The notes beneath the pieces are model-generated. The model had not been told where the DNA came from, searched no databases, and worked only from the letters and a program-made list of their open reading frames with translations. Source: CAZEAC01 sp964510065 (lineage in GTDB: Bacteria; Bdellovibrionota_C; UBA2361; CAIXSY01). From it: DNA of 37,328 bases. The stretch lies in assembly GCA_964510065.1 (NCBI GenBank), contig CAZEAC010000043.1, forward strand, positions 1-37,328, in the 5' to 3' direction. Positions 15,700-22,346 of the stretch are shown here, piece by piece. Position 1 is the first letter of the stretch; the number at the start of each line of letters is the position of its first letter. A program made the position numbers and the translations under genes.

Positions 15700-15892
15700 C
15701 AAGCAGGCTCTGCCGAGCCTCGAGCCACTTTGCGTTTCCTCCTCCTTGGCACTTTGCACATTGGCGGTTCCGGCAGGAGTTATAGATTGGAACTGTCTTT
15801 TTGCAGTCCTGACACTCATAGAGATGTCCGCCCATCTCCAGAGTTCGGCATCTCAGAATACGGAATTTACTTGTGAGCAAACTACTACCCAT
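15680..15892 (-). pseudogene. IS91-family transposase remnant (zinc-binding domain only)
   Basis: A 70-codon fragment on the minus strand. It contains ILRCRTLEMGGHLYEC, then CKKTVPIYNSCRNRQC and AKCQGGGNAKWLEARQSLL. This is the N-terminal zinc-binding domain of IS91/Y2-type transposases, with the CxxC and CxxxxCxxC pairs intact. The residues normally before it and the whole catalytic part with the tyrosines are missing: a stop codon lies six codons upstream of its ATG, and the frame ends after LLAKKARR. Homology ends near 15700, next to the stop of the 55-aa gene. It is a dead piece of an insertion sequence and is not expected to be functional. Confidence 0.8.
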
Positions 15893-15899
15893 ATTCAGA

Positions 15900-15949
15900 G
15901 CCTCATACTACTTCAGCGCGCTTGGCGACTTATCACTTTTGTATGAGGC
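15900..15949. repeat. Inverted repeat next to the transposase remnant
   Basis: GCCTCATAC at 15900-15908 pairs with GTATGAGGC at 15941-15949 around a 32-nt loop. It lies just beyond the 5' end of the IS91-type fragment and may belong to the old insertion sequence. Confidence 0.5.
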
Positions 15950-16492
15950 CTATGACTTCAGTTCTCAGGCTGAAAAGCGAGGCGTTCCGCTTGAGTCTTT
16001 TGGCCGTCGTTTCTCAAGTCTCCGTTACTATACGTCTCAATCCATGAAATTCACCGATGACCCCGGAGCTTGTCGTCTCTCATTCGAGTGAGTTCTCAAT
16101 GCTATTATTTCCCGGTCCTCGAACGCCAGCGTATCACAGCTGCAAGCACTACACTTCTTTAGTTCGTTCGTTAGCCTATACTGGTAGAGCTTGTGAGTAT
16201 TTTTCTGTGTCCAAAAAAATAAGCTGAAGGCTTAGGTAGGTGAGGTGTATCTCGGACACAAGTAAATTCCGCATAATTCCCGCTTTCCCTTATCTCAGAT
16301 TATTCGCGTAACTTAAATTCGCACTCCGCAGCAGAAAGCTGTGAGAAGTCCAGGCTAGGCTTTAGAATGACGCCGCTCGCTCGGCTCCTCAACACAACGA
16401 TACTATCGCTCGAAAACGCCCACTCCATTTCTTCTTAAAATTTCAAAATAACAAAGCTAAGCCCCTTGCTTTGCTGGCTCCGCTAGTTTGGG

Positions 16493-16518
16493 TGTCCAGA
16501 GAGAAATGTCCAGAGAGA
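16493..16518. repeat. Short tandem repeat, period 14 bp
   Basis: TGTCCAGAGAGA occurs at 16493-16504 and again at 16507-16518, separated by two bases, 9 bp from the 3' end of the FlhB-like gene. Confidence 0.6.
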
Positions 16519-16527
16519 GATGAGGAG

Positions 16528-16830
16528 TTATTTGGGGAGGCCTTTGGAGGCTGCCCATTCCTGATCGGCGGCGCCGAGGAAACAGATTACCTCTGCGACC
16601 AGACGGTAACTCTCAGGCGAGATCGCTTCTCCTACACCAACTCTTGCGAGTAGCTCCGTCAAATTTGTGTCTTGATGCACCGGGATCTTATTCTGTTCTG
16701 CAAGCCGTACAATCTCGTGCGCGAGCTCGCCCACCCCAGCAGCAACAATTTTTGGAAGCGATTCCGCATTTTCGTATTGCAGTGCAACGGCCCGATCTCG
16801 ATTTGGGACTTGGCGCCTCTCGTGCTTCAC
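16528..16830 (-). CDS. FlhB C-terminal-domain protein (type III export switch-like, YlqH type)
   Basis: A 100-aa protein equal to the mature cytoplasmic C-terminal piece of FlhB/YscU export-switch proteins. Visible are RAVALQYENAESLPKIVAAG, then ELAHEIVRLAEQNKIPVHQD, LTELLARVGVGEAISPESY and AEVICFL. In full-length FlhB this piece is released by autocleavage at NPTH; here that motif and the whole membrane domain are missing, and translation starts at the equivalent point. Such stand-alone copies are known beside flagellar genes in Gram-positives and deltaproteobacteria. No flagellar gene is visible here. The GTG start is 2 nt after the upstream stop (TAGtaGTG) with GGGCGAG before it, so it is translationally coupled to the 169-aa gene. 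Confidence 0.87.
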   Translation of the reverse strand: MKHERRQVPNRDRAVALQYENAESLPKIVAAGVGELAHEIVRLAEQNKIPVHQDTNLTELLARVGVGEAISPESYRLVAEVICFLGAADQEWAASKGLPK

Positions 16831-16832
16831 TA

Positions 16833-17342
16833 CTACTCGCCCTTTTCTCCGCCCTTTCCGGCTTTTACTGAATTAACCACGCCGTCTTTGACTTTTTGCT
16901 TCAAAAGCTCCTTAGGAAGTCGCCAGCCACCCGGCTTCGGCTGTTCCTCTTCTCCTCCGAACAAAAGTACGTTCGAACGTTCATAATCAAAAAGCGCATC
17001 GATAAAATTGGTAGTTGCGCGTGTCGAATACTCGCGCACGAAATAATTGAGCGATCGGCTTGCATGTGCCAGCGCACGACGAAGATCCCTATCCACTGGC
17101 ATCATATTGTCGCCGTTTTCCTCGAAGACTCTTCTAAAAAGCGCTGCGAGCTCTTCAGCACGAGTAAGATCTTCCCACGCCATTCCCTCGATGACTCGGT
17201 GCGCACGCGTACGCTTCGACTCGCGAAGCACTATAAAGCGCGCAACAAATGCCGTGCGACGAGCCCTGATAGTATCGGGGTCATCAGCTTTTTCCGGTAC
17301 TGGGGTTGTTACGTTATTTTCCACTCTGCAGATCTGTTCCAT
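16833..17342 (-). CDS. Hypothetical protein coupled to the FlhB-like gene, 169 aa
   Basis: Not recognised. A charged, mostly helical soluble protein: ARFIVLRESKRTRAHRVIEG, LTRAEELAALFRRVFEENGD, RALAHASRSLNYFVREYST, then NFIDALFDYERSNVLLFGGE and a Lys/Gly-rich end. In related genomes the gene before a stand-alone FlhB C-terminal-domain protein is often FliK-like, but this protein lacks the Gln-rich FliK pattern and is too short. The ATG at 17342 has GGTGA upstream. The tight spacing with the FlhB-like gene suggests a shared role, perhaps in export control, but that is an inference. Confidence 0.6.
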   Translation of the reverse strand: MEQICRVENNVTTPVPEKADDPDTIRARRTAFVARFIVLRESKRTRAHRVIEGMAWEDLTRAEELAALFRRVFEENGDNMMPVDRDLRRALAHASRSLNYFVREYSTRATTNFIDALFDYERSNVLLFGGEEEQPKPGGWRLPKELLKQKVKDGVVNSVKAGKGGEKGE

Positions 17343-17476
17343 AGGTCACCAACTCCTTTGCATCGGGCATTCAACTCAGTCCTCGAGGGGGCGACCAGAC
17401 TTATAAAGACAATCGACAAAGCAGCGTGGGTACTTAACCGTGATTTCTTGTCCTTATTGATGCTATACTGCAACTA

Positions 17477-18601
17477 ATGATGAAGGAATTCGATAACTAC
17501 CTAAAAACCTTCAAGAAACGTGGGCTCGCGCTTCTTGTGGATGACTCCACGGCAAGAGGAAAGGCGGTACTTTTCAGCCCCGCGCAATGCATTACTGAGA
17601 CCCGCGTAGCCGAGATTCTTAATATTAGCGGCGGCCTACTTGGAGTCGGCATGAGCGTTTCACGTGCTGAGGCGTTTCGTCTCCCGGACATGGGAAGACC
17701 ACTTACCGAAAGCGCATCTGCGCCGACGAGAGAGCGTCGTTTTACGGTTTCCGTCGAAGCGCGCGAAGGTGTCGGCACCGGAATTAGCGCCCGCGATCGG
17801 GCGACTACCATTCAGATCTTAGGTGAAGAGGTCCCCAACCCAAGAAAGCTAGTCAGCCCTGGCCATATATTCCCAATCATTCTTCGCGAAGGCGGTGTAC
17901 TCATTCGAAGTGCACTTTTCGAAGGAGCCCTCGACATTAATCAGATCGCTGGCTACAGAGACTCGGTCGCTCTTTGTGACGCACTTGCGCCAAACGGTGA
18001 ATATCTCGATGCAGCCGGAACACAGGCGCTGGCACTTAAGGAGAATATTCCCTGCAGCACACTCTCCGAATTGATACGATATCGCCTGGAATCAGAACAG
18101 CTGGTGTACCGTGTTGCCGAAGCAAAACTTCCCACGAGAGACGGCGGCGAAATGCGTTCAATTGTATACCGCTCTAAACTTCATTACGGCGAGCATATCG
18201 CCCTCGTAAAAGGGACTATCGATCCAGAAAAACCAGTGGTCACTCGCGTACAGCTTGAATTCACCTTCGGCGATGTCTTTGGCGGGGACAACCCACCAAG
18301 TCGAAAACAAATTACCTATTCACTTCGCGCATTAGAAAAGGAGCAATCTGGAATCTTCTTGTACCTCCGTCGCCCAAGAAAAGGCCAAATTTCCTCGCAG
18401 GTCGCGGCTTGGCAATCGAGCTTTGATGACAAGCCCGCCTCCTCGATGCGCGAATACGGGCTTGGCGCACAAATACTCCGCGACCTTGGCGCAAAAAAAA
18501 TAGCGCTGCTCACCGATTCACCGAAAGAATTTAGCGGCATTGAAAGTTTCGGAATTGAGATCATCTCACAACAGAACATTCCTTATACAGAGGCACCATG
18601 A
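17477..18601 (+). CDS. RibBA-like protein lacking the catalytic residues of both domains
   Basis: A 374-aa protein colinear with bifunctional DHBP synthase/GTP cyclohydrolase II. RibB-like part: VEAREGVGTGISARDRATTI (93-112) and SPGHIFPI (127-134) are kept. However, the acidic DREN-E-GD loop is replaced by VDDSTARGKAV (21-31), the substrate Cys region is GGLLGVGMS, and the R-x-GHTE motif is RSALFEG (144-150). RibA-like part: GEHIALVKG, GDVFGG and REYGLGAQILRDLGAKKIAL are kept. All three zinc Cys are gone (EFTFGDVFGGDNPPSRKQ, 261-278), and YLRRPRKGQ replaces YLRQEGRG. It is therefore probably a pseudoenzyme that may still bind nucleotide. A TATACT box at 17464-17469 sits close to the ATG and no ribosome site is visible, so the message may be leaderless. 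An A8 run lies at 18493-18500. Its stop overlaps the HD gene (ATGA). Confidence 0.85.
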   Translation: MMKEFDNYLKTFKKRGLALLVDDSTARGKAVLFSPAQCITETRVAEILNISGGLLGVGMSVSRAEAFRLPDMGRPLTESASAPTRERRFTVSVEAREGVGTGISARDRATTIQILGEEVPNPRKLVSPGHIFPIILREGGVLIRSALFEGALDINQIAGYRDSVALCDALAPNGEYLDAAGTQALALKENIPCSTLSELIRYRLESEQLVYRVAEAKLPTRDGGEMRSIVYRSKLHYGEHIALVKGTIDPEKPVVTRVQLEFTFGDVFGGDNPPSRKQITYSLRALEKEQSGIFLYLRRPRKGQISSQVAAWQSSFDDKPASSMREYGLGAQILRDLGAKKIALLTDSPKEFSGIESFGIEIISQQNIPYTEAP

Positions 18602-19869
18602 AAGCACCACCAATTACGTTTGCCGATGTCGTGCATCAGTCGGTTTCATTTTCGCCTGATAAAGTGGGCGACGATATCATTCTTGCGCTGCTTGACACCC
18701 CTTGGGTACAGCGCCTTCGTGAGATTAGCCAGACCGCCAATACTCGATTGGTGTATATGTTTTCCGAGCATTCACGTTTTGGTCACAGTCTTGGCGTTGC
18801 CTACCTGGCCAGTATGCTCATGGAGAAGCTGGCGGTCGAATATCCTTCTAAGGTAGCGCCGTATCGCCGCGCCGTACTCGCAGCAGCACTGCTTCATGAT
18901 GTTGGTCATCTTGCACCCGGATCCCACACTGCATTCAAGACCTGGTTTCCTGACCAGCGTGATTCTCATGAAGAACTCTCAATTCGAATCATACAGCAGG
19001 ACCCACAAATGCAGAAAGTGCTCTCGGTGCAACCGGATCTCCTTGCATTAACGTCGAAGATTCTTCACGAATCAGATGAGATCCCTGCGTGGACTTGGGA
19101 GATTATATCGGGCGGTGGCTGGAACGTCGATCGCGGCAATTGGTGTAGTGTCGATAGCGTACTGGCCGGAGTTTCATACGGAAAATATAACATTCCCGCG
19201 CTAATTGAATCGATGCAGATTACTGACAAGGGACATCTTGCGGTCAGCGAGAATCGACTCGACGCAATGATGCACTTCGCAATTTCTCGACATGCAATGT
19301 ACCGGCAGATCTATCATCACCGCGTAATCCTTGCTGCCGACATGCTTAATAAAGCCATTGTGCAGCGCGCACGCGATTTGAACTCGAAGCTTGACTTTGC
19401 TGACGATGCGATGCGCTCCGTGCTTTCAGCAACATCGCCTACTGAACTCACACTGGATACTATTTTCACTATGCGCGAAAGTTGGTGGCGCTACCACTTA
19501 ATACGTTGGTCACGATCGACGGATCAAATCCTGTCTGACCTCTCTTCAAGGCTTCTCAATCGTCGGCTCTTCAAAACCGTGCGCATTCATGGGAATGACG
19601 AAGAAGAGTCACTCCTAGAGCAAAGCACCAACGCCGTAGTCGATTCGGGATTTGATCCAAAATACTATCTACACTCGGTGTCGACCTCGGATATTCAGGC
19701 AGGCGATCACGCGCAATCCATGGCGGTGGCCCTTGAAGATGGACGTATCGTCGGCCTTCAAGAGGCCGAACCACTTTTTGGGTATCTTGTACGCGAATCA
19801 AAGAACGCAATGCGACGCTGGCTGGTAATCCCAGAAGAGGCCAAGCGTAAACTCGGAAGAGTGCGCTAG
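18598..19869 (+). CDS. HD-domain phosphohydrolase, dNTPase/SAMHD1-like
   Basis: A 423-aa HD protein. The N-terminal pattern LLDTPWVQRLREISQTA then SEHSRFGHSLGVAYLA and AALLHDVGHLAPGSHTAF is that of the dGTPase/SAMHD1-like HD group (D.pe.QRLR.i.Q; H.R..HSlGV; LLHDiGH.p.SH). Metal ligands are His63, His100-Asp101 and probably Asp186, all present. The remainder is helical, with a C-terminal beta part. Relatives hydrolyse (d)NTPs, often under allosteric control by GTP or dNTPs; the substrate here is unknown. GAGG lies five bases before the ATG, which overlaps the stop of the RibBA-like gene by four bases (ATGA). The GNAT gene starts 2 nt after its stop. Confidence 0.87.
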   Translation: MKAPPITFADVVHQSVSFSPDKVGDDIILALLDTPWVQRLREISQTANTRLVYMFSEHSRFGHSLGVAYLASMLMEKLAVEYPSKVAPYRRAVLAAALLHDVGHLAPGSHTAFKTWFPDQRDSHEELSIRIIQQDPQMQKVLSVQPDLLALTSKILHESDEIPAWTWEIISGGGWNVDRGNWCSVDSVLAGVSYGKYNIPALIESMQITDKGHLAVSENRLDAMMHFAISRHAMYRQIYHHRVILAADMLNKAIVQRARDLNSKLDFADDAMRSVLSATSPTELTLDTIFTMRESWWRYHLIRWSRSTDQILSDLSSRLLNRRLFKTVRIHGNDEEESLLEQSTNAVVDSGFDPKYYLHSVSTSDIQAGDHAQSMAVALEDGRIVGLQEAEPLFGYLVRESKNAMRRWLVIPEEAKRKLGRVR

Positions 19870-19870
19870 C

Positions 19871-20446
19871 ATGCGAGATGCAGATGACTCAAAATTCTGC
19901 TTTGCGCGAAGTCAGCCGTCGCCAGAACTTAACAAAGTGGAGATAAAATCCGCGCGCCTAACTTTGCGACCAATTCGAGAGGCCGATGCACAGTTCGTTT
20001 TTCGTGAGTTTACCAAAGAAGTAGCGCGCTTTATGACTCCCGAACCGGCGCACGCAATCGAGTCAACACTCGCTTTTATTAGAGGCGCAGTAGCTGATCG
20101 AGAAGCTGGAAAAGATCTACAACTAGTGATTGAAAGAGATCAGGAGCCGCTCGGACTAATTGGTCTTCATACTCGATTCACTGCAAGGTTTCCGGAGATT
20201 GGTCTCTGGCTAAAAACCTCAGCCCATCGAAACGGTTTTGGCCTCGAAGCTGTTCGTGCGCTAAAAGCTTGGGTAGATGCCTCGATTGAGTATCAGCATA
20301 TTACCTACCCAGTTGCAGCGGAGAATCGCAGTAGCAGGAGAATACCCGAGTCTTTTGGAGCGGTTGTCGAGGAGCGCTATCTTTCAGAGAGAACTTGGGC
20401 TGAGCCATTAAACATTGTGGTTTACTATATCTATCCCGATTCTTGA
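19871..20446 (+). CDS. GNAT acetyltransferase (RimJ/RimL type)
   Basis: A 191-aa Acetyltransf_3-type protein that would transfer acetyl from acetyl-CoA to an amine of unknown identity. After a 20-residue lead come SARLTLRPIREADAQFVF, LVIERDQEPLGLIGLH, EIGLWLKTSAHRNGFGLEAV (acetyl-CoA binding loop, somewhat degenerate) and NRSSRRIPESFGAV, which matches the N..S.rv.E..GF signature. The start ATG is 1 nt after the HD stop, so it belongs to the same operon. The final TGA overlaps a TTG that can start the next gene. Confidence 0.86.
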   Translation: MRDADDSKFCFARSQPSPELNKVEIKSARLTLRPIREADAQFVFREFTKEVARFMTPEPAHAIESTLAFIRGAVADREAGKDLQLVIERDQEPLGLIGLHTRFTARFPEIGLWLKTSAHRNGFGLEAVRALKAWVDASIEYQHITYPVAAENRSSRRIPESFGAVVEERYLSERTWAEPLNIVVYYIYPDS

Positions 20447-21270
20447 GCTTCAGCACCGAAGACTTCAATTTACATTTGCAGAATAGGCAGGTAACCAAAA
20501 CAGGTCAGCCCCCCGTAAAATCATCAACGAATTCCCTCCTGAAGCCACCGCCGCCAGGACCGCCGCGCGCCAGCGTTAATCTCGACGTAGCTAAGTTAAG
20601 CGCAAAGACAAATCGCATGCATCATTTTTACGGGCAAACTGCGAGCCTCCCGATCACTGCCAAGCTTTATGTGGATCTAGAGTGGGATGAATCACCACTG
20701 CATCTTCAAACCTGGGATGGTGGCTATTCGCCCTTGCAAGATGGCCATATCCAAATCGGGTACTGTTATCGGGGCCCCCTGTACCTGAAAACTCGCGGGC
20801 TTACTTTCGAGCTTAAGCAAGGGATGTACTTCGTAACATCGGAGCGGGGCGTGATCGAAGGTGGCCAGGGATTTTTCTGCTGCTATCGAGCTGCCGATTG
20901 CGCCCTGTTCATTGGAGAAATACTGCCCCCTGCTTTGGTGAAATCTGCGAAAAGTCAGATTTGTCGTACCTACTACCCTGGAGGAAGTTCGCCATGTGGA
21001 CCATTCATTTCGGTGATCGATGTTACGAAATCTGGGACTCGTGAGCCTTACATGGCTGAGGCACCAGCTATTGCCATCGTCGCCGAAGGTCACGGAGTTT
21101 GCGCTTGTCACGGTAAAAAGTTTGCGCTTATCCCGGGTTTTGTATTCACGGTTTCATCTGATGACTGCTTCGAGTTCGAAAGCGGTGAGCCTCTTCGCAT
21201 TATTTTTCTGCATGCAAATCGGAATCCTCAAAGCTTCAGAGCCACCGAAGTGCCGGATAAGAGTCTTTAG
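20443..21270 (+). CDS. Cupin-like hypothetical protein
   Basis: Up to 275 aa. The first 60 residues are Pro/Ser-rich and look disordered. Two similar beta-rich halves follow: GHIQIGYCYRGPLYL with LKQGMYFVTSERGVIEGGQ (about 100-145), and APAIAIVAEGHGVCACHGKK with LIPGFVFTVSSDDCFEFESG and LRIIFLHANR (about 205-265). The order of glycine turn, PG-(x)-(F/Y)-(V)-hydrophobic and late strand fits a double cupin barrel, but the metal-binding His set is not complete. Start TTG 20443 overlaps the GNAT stop (TTGA) and lacks a clear ribosome site; the first in-frame ATG is at 20617. It is the last gene of the four-gene operon. Confidence 0.55.
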   Translation: MSFSTEDFNLHLQNRQVTKTGQPPVKSSTNSLLKPPPPGPPRASVNLDVAKLSAKTNRMHHFYGQTASLPITAKLYVDLEWDESPLHLQTWDGGYSPLQDGHIQIGYCYRGPLYLKTRGLTFELKQGMYFVTSERGVIEGGQGFFCCYRAADCALFIGEILPPALVKSAKSQICRTYYPGGSSPCGPFISVIDVTKSGTREPYMAEAPAIAIVAEGHGVCACHGKKFALIPGFVFTVSSDDCFEFESGEPLRIIFLHANRNPQSFRATEVPDKSL

Positions 21271-21446
21271 TTCGACCCCTACGTAACAGATATCAATGGC
21301 ATTTATGCTTGATCTTCGCATTTCTGAATTCGGTTCTGAAAATTCAACAGGAACTTGTCTCAGGAAACTCTTATCCCTTTTATGCATTAAGCTGCTCCTC
21401 AATCGCCGGACTTCACCGTGCAACGATAAACGCTTGGGAGAAAATT

Positions 21447-22058
21447 ATGGACTCGAAATTAGTACTCCATTTTGTCAGATTAGATGACGAGGTCGGACTT
21501 TTCTCGACTGAGTTTTTTCATATTGCTGTCGGGGAGCTACGACGCACAGTACGCGGCAAAACCCCGGGAGCATTTCGAAGTCAGGGAGTCTTTCAATGGT
21601 CATCAGCAGTCCAAGCACTCGCTGTTCTTTTTCTAAAATCAAAATGCGCCTGCGCACCGAATATGCCGGACTATTCTGATGACACCATAGAGGGAATGAA
21701 AGGTAGTCGCGCTCTTTCGCTTGACTACGCCATCACCAAGGGCCCGATATGGGTAGCGGACATGTTTGGGACAGATAGTTTCGGTCGATTGATCGCACCT
21801 CGATTATTTCGACGCACAAACTCCAATCTAAAATTTCCGGGACCGGTCGTGATCGCCGTAAATGATAACGTGCTTCGCCCCTGCGATGTCTCAATAACTC
21901 TTGATGGAGTTTTGGTGGAGGAGCGTGCGCAACTTGTCGAGCTGCTCAAAAGAGTAATGACACAGTGCGGTATGCGAAGTAGCGCCCCCGGCGAAGGCGT
22001 CACGGAATTGCGACAGCTTAAGCACTCTGAGGAGAAAAAACTCATGGCAGTCGCATAG
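21447..22058 (+). CDS. Hypothetical protein, 203 aa
   Basis: Not recognised. The ATG at 21447 has GGGAG (21436-21440) at the right distance and is preferred over a longer frame from 21309. No signal peptide or membrane helix is seen, so it is probably cytoplasmic. Visible segments are LVLHFVRLDDEVGLFSTEFF, a middle part with two close Cys (KSKCACAPNMPDYSDD), GPVVIAVNDNVLRPCDVSIT and a helical end EERAQLVELLKRVMTQCG. The 176-bp gap before it suggests it is not part of the upstream operon. Confidence 0.6.
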   Translation: MDSKLVLHFVRLDDEVGLFSTEFFHIAVGELRRTVRGKTPGAFRSQGVFQWSSAVQALAVLFLKSKCACAPNMPDYSDDTIEGMKGSRALSLDYAITKGPIWVADMFGTDSFGRLIAPRLFRRTNSNLKFPGPVVIAVNDNVLRPCDVSITLDGVLVEERAQLVELLKRVMTQCGMRSSAPGEGVTELRQLKHSEEKKLMAVA

Positions 22059-22123
22059 CCGCTGCCATAGCTAACTATCTAGGGGAGCGCGGGCGAAGGA
22101 TCTTAATTAACTACCTTCGTGCT

Positions 22124-22139
22124 TAAACGCTTTCGTTTA
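22124..22139. repeat. Short inverted repeat in the intergenic region
   Basis: TAAACG-CTTT-CGTTTA forms a 6-bp perfect hairpin 66 bp after the upstream stop codon. It has no clear U-run, so it is a weak terminator candidate at best. Confidence 0.35.
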
Positions 22140-22346
22140 GACGCGCACAGCCTACAAGAAATCTCAGTAAGCTCCTGCCTTTTTGGAGTAGGCATACGTA
22201 TTGCGAAGCTAGTCGATGCCTCACAGCTGCGCTGCCAAAAGTCCAGGTTAAACATCTAAAATAATTGACTAAAGTGGCACCACTGCGTCTGCGAATCACT
22301 TTCGCGGAGCACACATCAAACACTGAGACAAATTCAAGGACAAATC

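Larger units (their letters stand above)
15893..16527. other. 635-bp stretch without a supported gene
   Basis: Between the transposase remnant and the FlhB-like gene no convincing coding region is seen on either strand. It contains an inverted repeat GCCTCATAC/GTATGAGGC (15900-15908, 15941-15949), a short one TGTGTCC/GGACACA (16206-16212, 16254-16260) and a tandem repeat of TGTCCAGAGAGA (16493-16504, 16507-16518). A minus-strand open frame at about 16043-16240 includes a Cys-x2-Cys-x-Cys group but has no start codon. The region looks like decayed mobile DNA. Confidence 0.5.

Noticed and set aside
15873..16091. Plus-strand 72-codon open frame
   Set aside because: It begins antisense inside the IS91 remnant, has no ribosome site and no homology that I recognise.
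16043..16240. Minus-strand open frame with a Cys-x2-Cys-x-Cys group
   Set aside because: It has no start codon, is short and lies in remnant-like DNA; not enough to call a gene.
16896..17477. Plus-strand open frame of 193 codons
   Set aside because: Antisense to the 169-aa gene coupled to the FlhB-like gene; the minus-strand pair has coupled starts and a family match.
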